This document shows positions 19,868 to 29,021 of a stretch of 64,000 nt of DNA, piece by piece; the stretch's first letter is position 1, and each line of letters starts with the position of its first letter. Source of the stretch: Sporisorium sorghi (Eukaryota > Basidiomycota > Ustilaginomycetes > Ustilaginales > Ustilaginaceae); NCBI GenBank assembly GCA_023212695.1, contig JALCCG010000007.1, positions 62,001-126,000 of the forward strand, in the 5' to 3' direction. Both the position numbers and the translations under genes were made by a program. Below the pieces are notes generated by a model. That model ran no database searches, was not told where the DNA came from, and saw only the letters and a program-made list of their open reading frames with translations.

Positions 19868-21187
19868 TCACGAATGGAATCCTGCATCTTCGGAGCCACC
19901 GGGCGTCTTGCCCTCAGATGATCCTCGCTTGCTGCGAAGATGAAGTTTATTCGCTAGCAGGGTCAGCAAGCTTACCGGCTTCAAACCTACCGCTATGCCA
20001 TCCCTCGGATCCGGAGCAACGATGGCTCCCAACTGATGATGATCGCCCGCGTAAATCGCACGCTGCAGGAACTTGCTCTCGCCTTGATGGTTCTGAACCT
20101 CCAGCTTACAGAAGGCCGAATTCTGCCGCAGCGCTCCATGCAGCTGCTCCTTGCTGTGAATCAGTTTGCCATTCACCTTCAGAATCGTCTCTCCCGCAAG
20201 AATGCCAAGCTCGCTTGCCGGGCTATCCGGAAGGACTGCGAGTACTCGCAGTCCACGAATCGGATGCACAAAGATCGGGCTTCGCTGCTGCTCTTCATAA
20301 CGGCTGTACCACACCAAACCTTCATGGAGCAGCAGCGCTGCTAATGCAGCCACGATCATAAGCGGCGTCCACCACTCGGCCAGCAGGCTCAATGCCAGCA
20401 CGGTCGCCGCATAAAATACAAGCCGTTTCGCCGTAATTCCCGCCTTCTCCTGCGGCAGCATGCTCTGCGTCATTTCCCCGAAGCCAATCACGACCGGGAG
20501 CGCCATCATCGTAAAGCCGCCGCTCCAGGCATCGCCCCCGAAGAATGGGGTCCACGGCAGCACACTGCCTCCGCCAACCGCGGGGACAAGCAAGAACAGG
20601 GGCAGCGGCCAGAAGCTCTGCATATGATAGCCGCCCACAAGTCTGCCGCGCTTTCCTTCCAGAAACAGAGGGGTTGCAAAGCCCGAGCCTTGGAGCCTGA
20701 CCAGCATGGCTTCTGCAAAGTGCAATACGGCGGATAAAGCCAGCAATGCCGGGATATCCAGACTAAGGATTGTCGTCGTTACATGGCTGATCCAGCCGTC
20801 TGGCTGCCAGTTCGGAAACCAGCCTAGGACGAACTGGAGGATGCCAAGCAGCCCGATGGAATAAGCAAAGCATAAATACCGAATATGAAACAGCATCAGA
20901 ATCAGCGAAGTCACCCAAATGCATAGGATGGCTTCCAAACTTAACGATATACCCAGGAAGGCCACAACGATGGAAACGGCGATGCCTGCCAGCACCCCAC
21001 CGAGAAACGTCCGCCAGGTCTGAATTCCCCAAGAATGCAGCTTCACATGGAACAGCTTACGCTCCACCAGCACCTGCCTTCGGTAAAACAGCATCACAAA
21101 CAAAATCGAAATATAATAAAAGGGCTGCGTCAGCAGTTGTATGCCTGCGTCTATCCCATACATAAGCAGTTGTTTCAATGTCTCCAA
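19868..21187 (-). CDS. MinJ-like polytopic membrane protein with C-terminal PDZ domain
   Basis: A 439-residue membrane protein with about eight predicted helices (residues 15-320) followed by a cytoplasmic or membrane-proximal PDZ domain (about 325-400; AGETILKVNGKLI). This layout, and a position next to ctpB and ftsEX, match MinJ (YvjD/SwrAB) of B. subtilis, which links DivIVA to MinCD and affects division and swarming. The polypeptide is somewhat longer than MinJ (about 397). The start is TTG at 21187, with AAAGGAG 12 bases upstream. The assignment is mainly from context; other PDZ membrane proteins are possible. Confidence 0.7.
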   Translation of the reverse strand: METLKQLLMYGIDAGIQLLTQPFYYISILFVMLFYRRQVLVERKLFHVKLHSWGIQTWRTFLGGVLAGIAVSIVVAFLGISLSLEAILCIWVTSLILMLFHIRYLCFAYSIGLLGILQFVLGWFPNWQPDGWISHVTTTILSLDIPALLALSAVLHFAEAMLVRLQGSGFATPLFLEGKRGRLVGGYHMQSFWPLPLFLLVPAVGGGSVLPWTPFFGGDAWSGGFTMMALPVVIGFGEMTQSMLPQEKAGITAKRLVFYAATVLALSLLAEWWTPLMIVAALAALLLHEGLVWYSRYEEQQRSPIFVHPIRGLRVLAVLPDSPASELGILAGETILKVNGKLIHSKEQLHGALRQNSAFCKLEVQNHQGESKFLQRAIYAGDHHQLGAIVAPDPRDGIAVGLKPVSLLTLLANKLHLRSKRGSSEGKTPGGSEDAGFHS

Positions 21188-21270
21188 CAGCTTGCCACGC
21201 TCCTTTCAGCTCTAAAACGTAGTTCAAAATTCAAGAAACACTTCAACTGAACATGCACCTTAAAAGAAAA

Positions 21271-21295
21271 AAGAAGGCTAAAATTCAGCCTTCTT
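21271..21295 (-). terminator. terminator of ctpB, overlapping its stop codon
   Basis: AAGAAGGCT / AGCCTTCTT stem followed on the minus strand by TTTTTCTTTT. The stem includes the ctpB stop codon, so the 3' untranslated region is almost nil, and ctpB and the MinJ-like gene are separate units. Confidence 0.8.
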
Positions 21296-22763
21296 ACTTG
21301 TTCGACGCCTTTGTGGCGATTTCCTTCCGAACCTCGGCAATTCCGCGATTCATTTGATTATCCTCTTTCGGATCCTGAATCTTCTCGATCAATGCGGCCT
21401 CCAATGCCTCGGCTGTCGCGGTATTAATAATACCATCCGCTTTCAGCTTATTCTTGCTCTGGAAGCTCTTGACCGCCTTCTCCGTATTCCGATCGAAGTA
21501 ACCATCCGAACGCCCTGTCTTATAACCAACCGCTTCCAGCATGATCTGTGCGTTCTTGACATCGGTGCTGTTTGCATCGTACGCATAGGTTTTCTTCTTA
21601 TCGATTGGTGCAACCGTGAAGTACTCCGGCTGCGACACCTTAATATCCGGTTCAATCCCCTTCTCATGGATCCAGGTTCCGTTAGGCGTCAACCACTTGG
21701 CAATTGTCACTTTCAGTAAACTTCCATCGCCAAGCTGCTTGTCAAAGCTGGTTTGAACGGTCCCTTTACCGAAGGAATGCTCGCCCATCAGGGTAGCTCC
21801 TGCAGATTGCTGCAGCGCGCCTGCCAGGATTTCGGACGCGCTCGCGCTTCCCTTGTTCATCAGCACCGTGATCGGATAGGATTTGGCTTCACCGTTCGAA
21901 GGATGCTTCTCCCGCTTCTTATCCTTATCCTCTACCTGAACAATCAGTTCGCCTTTAGGCACGAACTGCTCTGCAATATCGATCACCACGGACAATACGC
22001 CGCCCGGATTGTTCCGAACATCAATCAGCAGTCCCTTCATGCCCTGACCTTCCAGCTTCTTGAGTTCTTCTTCAAAGCGTTTGCCTGTATTCAGAGAGAA
22101 TTGGGAAATCTCAATGACGCCGATACCGCCCTTCTCCATACGGGCAGATACGGTTTCCAGATCGACATCATCGCGAACGATCACATACTCGATCGGCTGT
22201 TCGGATCCTGCACGCTTAATCTGAAGAACGGCCTTGGAGCCCTTAGGTCCGCGAATCTTGTTTACGGCCGCATTCAGCTCAAGCCCCTGCAAGGACTCGC
22301 CATTAACGGAAAGAATGGCGTCTTTCGCCCGAATCCCTGCTTTATCGGCAGGAGATCCCTTGATCGGTGATACGACGATCACATTGCCGTCTACAGAGGA
22401 GACCTCGGCACCGATTCCCGTGAAGGAGCCTTCAATGCTCTCTTCAAACTGGGCTGCCGTCTCTTTTCCCATATAGTTGGAATACGGATCCTCCAGGGCT
22501 TCCATCATACCGTTGATGGCGCCGTCAATCAGCTTCGACCGGTCGATATCCTTGTAATAATTGCTTTCGATGAGGTCAATCGCTGTCCCCAATTTCTTCG
22601 CTTCAGACTGCTCCAGTCCATTCTTGTTCGCTATACTGGCCAGCAACCCCTCGCCGTCTCCGGTCTGACTGGGAGCAGGTAGCTGAGTCAAAGCCATCGT
22701 TAACAGTCCGCCGCACAACAGGGCAGCTATGACCAGAAAGACAGCCGTTCGTTTTTTCAGCAA
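21294..22763 (-). CDS. ctpB: CtpB-type carboxy-terminal processing protease
   Basis: An S41 serine protease exported and anchored by one N-terminal helix; in B. subtilis CtpB cleaves SpoIVFA in sporulation signalling. The order is: helix (about 5-26), PDZ (about 95-175), protease core with Ser in KGSASASEILAG and Lys in FGKGTVQT, then a C-terminal peptidoglycan-binding-1 domain (about 395-460). I chose the TTG at 22763 because AAGGCGGTG lies six bases before it; the TTG at 22790 has no Shine-Dalgarno. Length becomes 489 residues. Its neighbours are the EnvC/PcsB-like hydrolase upstream and the MinJ-like gene downstream. Confidence 0.9.
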   Translation of the reverse strand: MLKKRTAVFLVIAALLCGGLLTMALTQLPAPSQTGDGEGLLASIANKNGLEQSEAKKLGTAIDLIESNYYKDIDRSKLIDGAINGMMEALEDPYSNYMGKETAAQFEESIEGSFTGIGAEVSSVDGNVIVVSPIKGSPADKAGIRAKDAILSVNGESLQGLELNAAVNKIRGPKGSKAVLQIKRAGSEQPIEYVIVRDDVDLETVSARMEKGGIGVIEISQFSLNTGKRFEEELKKLEGQGMKGLLIDVRNNPGGVLSVVIDIAEQFVPKGELIVQVEDKDKKREKHPSNGEAKSYPITVLMNKGSASASEILAGALQQSAGATLMGEHSFGKGTVQTSFDKQLGDGSLLKVTIAKWLTPNGTWIHEKGIEPDIKVSQPEYFTVAPIDKKKTYAYDANSTDVKNAQIMLEAVGYKTGRSDGYFDRNTEKAVKSFQSKNKLKADGIINTATAEALEAALIEKIQDPKEDNQMNRGIAEVRKEIATKASNK

Positions 22764-22894
22764 GTACTTCACCGCCTTTGTACGTTTCAACTGCTAAACA
22801 CACGGGGAATCCCGTCCACCTAGTATATGATTGGCTTGCCGGGAATATTTATACAGCGGTCTGAAGGTTATATAGTATCGGTCATAAGAATCAG

Positions 22895-24163
22895 TTACAG
22901 ATACGGCGAAGGATTAACCGGTGATCCGTTGACCCGAACTTCAAAGTGAAGATGCGGTCCTGTGCTCTGGCCAGTGGAACCCACCTCGGCAATCTTCTGC
23001 CCTCTGGACACCTTGTCGCCTTCGCTGACCTTAATGCCGCCATTGCGGATATGTCCATATAAAGTCCACACACCGCCCCCATGATCAACAATAACACAGT
23101 TTCCGTAACCGCTCCACCACTCGGCCAAGATCACCGTGCCGCTCTCGGCTGCACGGATCTCGGTCCCTTGCGGAACAGCAAAATCCTGACCTGTATGCAT
23201 CTTGCCGACTTCACCCGTTACCGGGTGCACGCGCGGTCCATAACCCGAAGAAAGTCTGGCACCGGAGACCGGAATCGCGAATGGGCCACCGTTTCCTGTG
23301 TATCCACCGCCGCCCTTGCTTCCGCCGAGGGTTGTCGCTTTCGCTCTCTTCGCTGCGGCCGCTTTGGCAGCCGCCGCTTTACGGGCTGCTTCCTCAGCAG
23401 CCAGCTTGTTCTTTTCCTTCTGCAGGTCGGAACGCTTGCTCGCCAGGGCAACCAGCATTTTATCCTGCTCCTCAGTCAAGATGTCAGCATCCTCGATATC
23501 CTGATCGTACTGGGCCAGAAGAACGCGCTTCTCCTGTTCCTTCTCGTTCAGAATGCTCTTGCGGTCTTCCATCTGACCATACAGATCTTTGGCTGTAGCA
23601 TATTGGCCTTCAAGTTCCTTCTTCTTATCAATGACCAGCAGCTTGTCCTGCTTATGCTGTACGAGCAGATCCTGGTCCTGATCCACGATGGATTTCAACG
23701 AATCCGCGCGCTCAATGAAATCACTGAAGCTGGTCGAGGAGAGCAGCACATCCAGATAGGATACCTGACCATCCATATAAATGAGACGAATCCGGGATTC
23801 CAACAGCTTTTCACGGGATGCGATGCGCTCCTCCGCCGCTTCAAGCTCCTTTGTTGTTTTTTTCAAGGAATCTTCCGTTTGGTCGATCTTCACGGAAATT
23901 TTGGTTAATTCATTACTGACGATACTGATTTGCTCCATGACGTATTTCAGGTTCTGGTTCGTTTTATTCTTATAATGCTGGGCTTCTTGTTTATCATCCG
24001 CAGCCTTGTTCTTCTGTTGCCGTGCTTGCTTGACCTGCTCCTGAAGCATTCTCAACTCTTTATCTACGTCGGCAGTGGTCTTCTTCTCAGCTTGTCCGAC
24101 ATTCGGTTGGATCATAACAGTGGCCAGTAATAAGGCTGCTACTCCTGCGGCGATTTTCTTCAA
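22895..24163 (-). CDS. EnvC/PcsB-like murein hydrolase activator, M23 peptidase fold
   Basis: A 422-residue secreted protein. Signal peptide (about 1-25), long coiled coil (about 28-270) and a C-terminal M23 domain (about 300-422). The zinc-binding pattern is intact: HTGQDFAVP, and GPHLHFEVR with the second His pair, so it may be an active endopeptidase rather than a degenerate EnvC-type activator. The gene starts with TTG at 24163 after GGGGAG. It lies 27 bp behind ftsX, so it is almost surely the hydrolase controlled by the FtsEX complex, as PcsB, CwlO and EnvC are elsewhere. Confidence 0.88.
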   Translation of the reverse strand: MKKIAAGVAALLLATVMIQPNVGQAEKKTTADVDKELRMLQEQVKQARQQKNKAADDKQEAQHYKNKTNQNLKYVMEQISIVSNELTKISVKIDQTEDSLKKTTKELEAAEERIASREKLLESRIRLIYMDGQVSYLDVLLSSTSFSDFIERADSLKSIVDQDQDLLVQHKQDKLLVIDKKKELEGQYATAKDLYGQMEDRKSILNEKEQEKRVLLAQYDQDIEDADILTEEQDKMLVALASKRSDLQKEKNKLAAEEAARKAAAAKAAAAKRAKATTLGGSKGGGGYTGNGGPFAIPVSGARLSSGYGPRVHPVTGEVGKMHTGQDFAVPQGTEIRAAESGTVILAEWWSGYGNCVIVDHGGGVWTLYGHIRNGGIKVSEGDKVSRGQKIAEVGSTGQSTGPHLHFEVRVNGSPVNPSPYL

Positions 24164-24190
24164 GTTTCGCTCCCCATCCTTTACCTTGTT

Positions 24191-25099
24191 TTATACTTTC
24201 AAAAATTTACGAATCGACATGGTACTTCCCCAGACGCCAATCACGATACCCAGCCCAACAATGATGGAGCCGATCAGCGGCCACAAATCCCCCAGCGGGA
24301 TTAGGCTCTGTGCCAGCGTGATATCGGTTTGCGATGCAGCGTACAAACGATCGTAACCTACAAACAGCAGAACAACCGTTACAATCGACCCAAGCAGGCC
24401 GATCATGGCACCTTCTACGAAAAATGGCCAGCGGATAAAGTTGTTCGTGGCGCCAACAAGCTTCATAATCCCAATCTCCCGGCGGCGTGCTAGAATCGTA
24501 ACGCGAATAGTGTTCGAGATCAGGAACATGGACATCAGACCGAGTCCTGCTACGAAAATAAACCCGATATTCCGAACCGTCTTCGTAATCTTAAACAGGG
24601 TCTCTACCGTTCCTTCGCCGTACTTGACGCGCAGGATCGGCTCCTCCGTATACTTCTGGTTCAGCGCGGTAATCTTGTCGGCTACAAAGCCGACCGTTGT
24701 TGGCTGAATGACGGAAACCTCAAATGCATCCGGCAGCGGATTCTGGTCCTTCTCGCTGAAGCCTTCCACCCATTCCGAGCCCAGGCTTTCCTCAAGCTCC
24801 TTCATTCCATCTTCCTTGGACACAAACTTTACGGCACTAACCTCCGGCATAGCCTCGATTTCACCCTTGATGGTTTCACGCAGCTTTTCATCCACGTTGA
24901 GATTTAAGTAAGTATTGATCTGCACATTGCTATCTGCTTTATCGGCTAATGCGTTAACATTCATGACCAGCAGCATGAAAACACCCAGTATAAACAAAGA
25001 CACCACGATGGAAGTAATCGATGCGACCGACATCCATCCGTTCCGGAAAACGCTCTTCGCCCCTTCCCGCAAGTGCCGCAAGAAGGTTCTAAAATTCAT
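24191..25099 (-). CDS. ftsX: FtsX, cell-division ABC transporter permease-like protein
   Basis: A 302-residue membrane protein that, with FtsE, transmits ATP hydrolysis to a peptidoglycan hydrolase outside the cell. Four helices: about 22-45, then 170-190, 220-245 and 265-290, with an extracellular domain (about 48-165) between the first two. The start is the ATG at 25099, after AGAGGAG; the longer frame to 25153 has no ribosome site. It overlaps the ftsE stop by 11 bp. The EnvC/PcsB-like gene follows directly. Confidence 0.95.
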   Translation of the reverse strand: MNFRTFLRHLREGAKSVFRNGWMSVASITSIVVSLFILGVFMLLVMNVNALADKADSNVQINTYLNLNVDEKLRETIKGEIEAMPEVSAVKFVSKEDGMKELEESLGSEWVEGFSEKDQNPLPDAFEVSVIQPTTVGFVADKITALNQKYTEEPILRVKYGEGTVETLFKITKTVRNIGFIFVAGLGLMSMFLISNTIRVTILARRREIGIMKLVGATNNFIRWPFFVEGAMIGLLGSIVTVVLLFVGYDRLYAASQTDITLAQSLIPLGDLWPLIGSIIVGLGIVIGVWGSTMSIRKFLKV

Positions 25100-25775
25100 A
25101 CCCGTAATCTCCTCTCTGCTGGTCACGGACGATCTGTCCATGCTCAATCGCAAGGACGCGTTTGCGCATGGTGTTGACGATATCCCGGTTGTGGGTTGCC
25201 ATCACAATGGTGGTTCCCCTGAAATTAATCTCATCCAGCAGCTGCATGATCCCCCAGGAGGTTTCCGGGTCCAGGTTGCCGGTAGGCTCGTCCGCAATAA
25301 TGACGGACGGGTTATTCACGATGGCTCTTGCAATCGCGATCCGCTGCTGCTCACCGCCCGAGAGCTGGGAAGGCTCGCGGCCAGCCTTGGCTTTCAAGCC
25401 CACAAGCTCCAGCACCTCCATCACCCGTCTCTTGATGAGACGCTGCGGCGCCTCGATAACTTCCATGGCAAAAGCTACATTTTCGTAAGCAGTCAGCTTG
25501 GGCAGCAGGCGATAATCCTGAAAAATAACCCCGATATTTCGGCGAACATAGGGGATTTTGCGCTGCTTCAGCTTCCCGATATTAAATCCGTTAACCGAAA
25601 TTTGCCCCTTGGTGGGCACTTCTTCTCTATAGATAAGTTTCATAAATGTCGATTTGCCTGCACCCGAAGGTCCGACAACATAGACGAATTCATTACGATT
25701 GATCTTAACGGAAACTCCTTGAAGCGCATGGGCGCCGCTTGGATAGGTCTTCCATACGTCCTGCATTTCAATCAC
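25089..25775 (-). CDS. ftsE: FtsE, cell-division ATP-binding protein
   Basis: The cytoplasmic ATPase partner of FtsX. Walker A GPSGAGKST, signature LSGGEQQRI, Walker B VIIADEPTGNLD and His-loop ATHNR are all present. I chose the GTG at 25775, giving 228 residues starting VIEMQDVW as in other FtsE proteins, with GGAAGTG five bases upstream. An ATG at 25826 would add 17 residues unlike the family. It is first in the ftsE-ftsX-hydrolase unit, downstream of a promoter that overlaps a WalR-like box. Confidence 0.93.
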   Translation of the reverse strand: MIEMQDVWKTYPSGAHALQGVSVKINRNEFVYVVGPSGAGKSTFMKLIYREEVPTKGQISVNGFNIGKLKQRKIPYVRRNIGVIFQDYRLLPKLTAYENVAFAMEVIEAPQRLIKRRVMEVLELVGLKAKAGREPSQLSGGEQQRIAIARAIVNNPSVIIADEPTGNLDPETSWGIMQLLDEINFRGTTIVMATHNRDIVNTMRKRVLAIEHGQIVRDQQRGDYGYEF

Positions 25776-25869
25776 TTCATCACTTCCCAATCCATAATTA
25801 GCCATTATACTTTCGACAGTATCCATCGAATTCCTTTAAAATCCATGAAAAATCCTCACGACATCGTCT

Positions 25870-25888
25870 ATTGTAACAAATTTGTTAC
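25870..25888. promoter_or_regulatory. WalR-type box within the ftsE/vanW intergenic region
   Basis: Plus-strand TGTAAC-AAATT-TGTTAC at 25872-25888 matches the WalR (YycF) consensus TGTWAH-N5-TGTWAH at every defined position; the core is also a perfect 16-bp palindrome. On the minus strand TG-T-TACAAT (25870-25878) forms an extended -10 for ftsE that overlaps the box. Confidence 0.55.
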
Positions 25889-25981
25889 CTTTTGAGTACC
25901 CGAAAGTTTAAGCCCACCGTGACATATACATGAACAAGTGCACGAACTGCGGCCAATACGAAGTTAAGAAGGTGGTTTCCA

Positions 25982-27418
25982 ATGAAAAAAATTCATCTCG
26001 GTCTCATCATTGTCATCAGTTTTGCTCTTCTCCTCTCCGTCGGATTCGGTCTGTTGACGATGTATGTGAATCAGAAGGAACTCCCGAAGGGGGTCGTTCT
26101 CTCCGGCTGGCAGGTAGGCGGCAAACCCGCCGATGAGGTGCTCGCCGAGCTGGATCAACGGCTGCAAGCGATGAGTACGATGAAGGTGAAGCTGGCGGCG
26201 GAGGCCTTGAAGGGTCACACGGAAAGTTTTAGTCTGCAAGATGCCGGTGTTCAGTTCAGCGCAGCCGATTTTCAGGATGCCATAGCCAAGATGTCTGAAG
26301 GATCACTGTGGGATCAGGTACTGTACAGACGCCATTTTCAATTGGAGTGGCATATATCAACCGACTGGAACCGCGATACGTTGAAGAAGCGGCTGAATGA
26401 AGACTGGCAAAAGGAGCGCTTTGGCGAACCGGTCAATGCGGTCCGAAGCATTTCCGGTGATGACGTTGTCCGCTATACCCCGGAGAAGACGGCCTACCGC
26501 ATCGAGTGGGCGGCTTTCTATGAAGGGTTCAGCGCTGCGCTTCCGGATGAACGCCAGTTTACAGAGCCCAGAGGCGATGAAGAAATCACGGTACAGCTGC
26601 CCTTGATCCGTCAGAAGCCCCCGGTTACAGTAAAATCGCTGCAGGATGAAGGGGTGGAGCGTAAAATCATCGAATTCTCCACTGATCTTGGCTCCAGCGG
26701 ACCCGGACGGGTTCATAACGTAACCGCGGCTGCCAAAGCCGTGGACGGGATGATTTTGAAGCCGGGCGATGAATTCAATTATGCTCATGTTATAGATACC
26801 GCGAAGAAGGAGTACGGATTTGAAGAAGCTCCCGTTATCGTTAACGGCAAGCTTGTCCCGGGCATAGGCGGCGGGATCTGCCAGGTATCCAGCACGGTCT
26901 ATCATGCTGCTCTGCTCCTGGGACTGGATATAACCGAACGACGCAATCATTCCCTTCCGGTCAACTACCTGCCCAAGGGGCAGGACGCCACCTTTGCCGA
27001 GGGCGCCATTAACTTCAGGTTCCGGAACAACACAGGCAAACATCTGCTGATCCTTTCCAGCGTGTCAGACGGAAAATTAACCCTGAAGATGTTCGGTACC
27101 TTCCCGGAGAATACGGAGTATGAACTGGTATCCACCACCATCGAAACCCTGCCTTCCCCAGAGAAGGTCATCCATAATACCACGCTGCCGCCAGGACTCA
27201 AGCAGGTAGTCCAGAACGGGAAACCAGGCTATGTGGTCGAAACCTACCGAACCAAGAAAGTGAACGGCAAGGTCGTGGAAAACGTGAAGATATCCAAAGA
27301 CACTTACCGCGCGCAAAACAGCATCGTTGCGATCAATCCAACAAACGAAGTCCAGATGCCGGAAGCAAAAGAATTGCCGAAAGAGGAAGTGGTTGAAGAC
27401 GGAATCAGTGCACCTTAA
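25982..27418 (+). CDS. VanW-family cell-envelope protein with G5-like tail
   Basis: A 478-residue protein anchored by one N-terminal helix (about 7-28). Residues about 60-200 form a peptidoglycan-binding-4-like region, and the VanW domain occupies about 225-365, with GGGICQVSSTVYHAAL and the RRNHSLPV motif. The last 90 residues resemble a G5 domain (VVETYRTKKVNGKVV). VanW proteins occur with vancomycin clusters but also widely without them; no other van gene is nearby, so a resistance role should not be assumed. AGAAGGTGG precedes the start. It diverges from ftsE, with a WalR-like box between. Confidence 0.87.
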   Translation: MKKIHLGLIIVISFALLLSVGFGLLTMYVNQKELPKGVVLSGWQVGGKPADEVLAELDQRLQAMSTMKVKLAAEALKGHTESFSLQDAGVQFSAADFQDAIAKMSEGSLWDQVLYRRHFQLEWHISTDWNRDTLKKRLNEDWQKERFGEPVNAVRSISGDDVVRYTPEKTAYRIEWAAFYEGFSAALPDERQFTEPRGDEEITVQLPLIRQKPPVTVKSLQDEGVERKIIEFSTDLGSSGPGRVHNVTAAAKAVDGMILKPGDEFNYAHVIDTAKKEYGFEEAPVIVNGKLVPGIGGGICQVSSTVYHAALLLGLDITERRNHSLPVNYLPKGQDATFAEGAINFRFRNNTGKHLLILSSVSDGKLTLKMFGTFPENTEYELVSTTIETLPSPEKVIHNTTLPPGLKQVVQNGKPGYVVETYRTKKVNGKVVENVKISKDTYRAQNSIVAINPTNEVQMPEAKELPKEEVVEDGISAP

Positions 27419-27438
27419 ACATTGACATAACTGAAAAA

Positions 27439-27476
27439 AAGCCCGTATATACGCGAACTCACGCGAATACGGGCTT
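27439..27476. terminator. convergent terminator of vanW and bactofilin genes
   Basis: AAGCCCGTAT / ATACGGGCTT stem, flanked by TTTT on the plus side and seven A residues on the other side, so it can work in both directions. Confidence 0.82.
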
Positions 27477-27489
27477 TTAGCCTTAAAAA

Positions 27490-28224
27490 TCATATGGAAT
27501 CTATTTTATAAAAATCTTTGACAACGGCCTTGGCATCTGCACTGAAAGTCTCGGTATATTCCACCCGGTCTATGGTGCAGCCTTTTCCGATATGCACTCG
27601 GCTGCCCCTGACAACAGACGCTCTCGTATTCTCCAAGCGAATCTCCTCGCCTACGATCCGCTCGGCATTCAGATGCCCCCTGCGGGATGAATGAAACAAC
27701 TTCGCCAGCTTCGTCGGCGCTACCGTGATCATGCGGCTTCGAATTTCAGGGACACTTGAAATTTGCTTGATTAGCTTTAAGTTCAATTCCCTAGCCTGTA
27801 CGTGCCCATTCACGCTTAGCGTTCCCCGAACCGTCATCTGCTCTGCTTCCACATTGCCTTGAACGGTAACCGTGCCATTCACGACCCCCTTGACGAAGAA
27901 CAGATCCATCCCTGTACTCAGATCTCCATTCATACCAATGTGGCTGATCCTTGCGTTTCTTCCAGCATCAAGACTCCCGTTAATGCGGATACGCTCCATT
28001 TCTACATGGTCAGAGACCTTTAGATGACCGTTAACCCGTGCCAGCCTTCCGAGCAGGCTTCCATTGACAATGGCGCTTCCATTACAGCGCAGCAGATGGC
28101 AATCAGTATCTCCGTTAATGACACCTTCGCCGTTAATTCGCAGCCTTCCCACGACACCGCCGCCAACGGTTCCGTCACCCATAATAGAAATACCGGGTCT
28201 TTCCACAGCCGTATCATTAACCAC
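27490..28224 (-). CDS. bactofilin-like polymer-forming protein (BacF/YhbF type)
   Basis: A 244-residue protein of beta-helix type: short repeats with Gly, Asn and hydrophobic residues (INGEGVINGD, RINGSLDAGR, VNGTVTVQGN) fill most of the sequence. Such proteins polymerise into filaments or scaffolds. Size and pairing with the upstream gene match BacE-BacF (YhbE-YhbF) of B. subtilis, which are needed for flagellar basal body assembly. The start is GTG at 28224 after AAGGAGG. A less repetitive insert (about 140-195) with basic residues may contact membrane or a partner. Confidence 0.78.
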   Translation of the reverse strand: MVNDTAVERPGISIMGDGTVGGGVVGRLRINGEGVINGDTDCHLLRCNGSAIVNGSLLGRLARVNGHLKVSDHVEMERIRINGSLDAGRNARISHIGMNGDLSTGMDLFFVKGVVNGTVTVQGNVEAEQMTVRGTLSVNGHVQARELNLKLIKQISSVPEIRSRMITVAPTKLAKLFHSSRRGHLNAERIVGEEIRLENTRASVVRGSRVHIGKGCTIDRVEYTETFSADAKAVVKDFYKIDSI

Positions 28225-28292
28225 TCTTCGCCGCCTCCTTGATTCCCACCTAATCGGCCTTAACCTGAATGCTTATGGCATGGTTAAACTAA

Positions 28293-29021
28293 CTACAACC
28301 GCCGGGATGCTTTGACCTCTGCCTCAGGATGCTGTGTCAATTCGTCTCTGTATTCCACTTGCCTTACCTCGCATCCTTTGCCGAGAATCACCCGGTTGCC
28401 GCGGACAATATCGGCCTCGATATATTCTAAATCCAGGATATCCCCTTCAATAATCCGTGCCTCTACCCGCGCTCCCTTTAATGGCAGGGACAGCATTTCC
28501 CAGAGGCGCTTCCCCTTCTTGCGGATGGTAATCCGGTCTCCCACGATTTCTTGAGCGGAACAGCGACCAAACACTCGAATATCCGCTGTTCCTACATGCA
28601 GACGGCCATCAATCTTAAAGCCTCCCTTAAGCGTGGCCGACTCACTCCGAACATCCCCACGGCTTCGCAAATTTCCGTTCACTTCAAGCCTCTCGGATTC
28701 CGAATCTCCGTGAATGCTGCAATGTCCGCCAATAACAATAGAACGGCAGCGCAACCCTTCCTTCAGACTCAAGCTGCCGGCAACATTCAGTTCTTCGGCG
28801 TCTACAGCTCCCTTGATGCTTCCCGAACCGTTAACGCGAATTGTACGTGCGGCTACAGCTCCATTCACACTCATCGTTCCGTTACCTATTAATTCCTCGC
28901 AATCCAGATTTCCGTTCACCTGCCCTGCACCATCAATTCTCACCTTGTTATACTGACCGCCGCTTGAAGTTCCCGTTCCCGAAATTTTCAGGTCAGACAA
29001 GTTTTCGTTATGTGGTATCAT
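28293..29021 (-). CDS. bactofilin-like polymer-forming protein (BacE/YhbE type)
   Basis: A 242-residue paralogue of its downstream neighbour. The beta-helix repeats begin near residue 25 (VRIDGAGQVNG, IRVNGSGSIKG, LEVNGNLRSRG). The two proteins share the end pattern RGxRVxxGKGCxxxxVEY, which supports origin by duplication and possible co-polymerisation. An AGGAGG site precedes the ATG; 68 bp separate the two genes, so they are probably one transcript. A flagellar role is inferred from the B. subtilis pair. Confidence 0.78.
   Translation of the reverse strand: MIPHNENLSDLKISGTGTSSGGQYNKVRIDGAGQVNGNLDCEELIGNGTMSVNGAVAARTIRVNGSGSIKGAVDAEELNVAGSLSLKEGLRCRSIVIGGHCSIHGDSESERLEVNGNLRSRGDVRSESATLKGGFKIDGRLHVGTADIRVFGRCSAQEIVGDRITIRKKGKRLWEMLSLPLKGARVEARIIEGDILDLEYIEADIVRGNRVILGKGCEVRQVEYRDELTQHPEAEVKASRRL

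Noticed and set aside
25982..27418. VanW gene as part of a vancomycin resistance cluster
   Set aside because: No ligase, dehydrogenase, dipeptidase or VanRS genes are near; VanW proteins are common in envelope biology.
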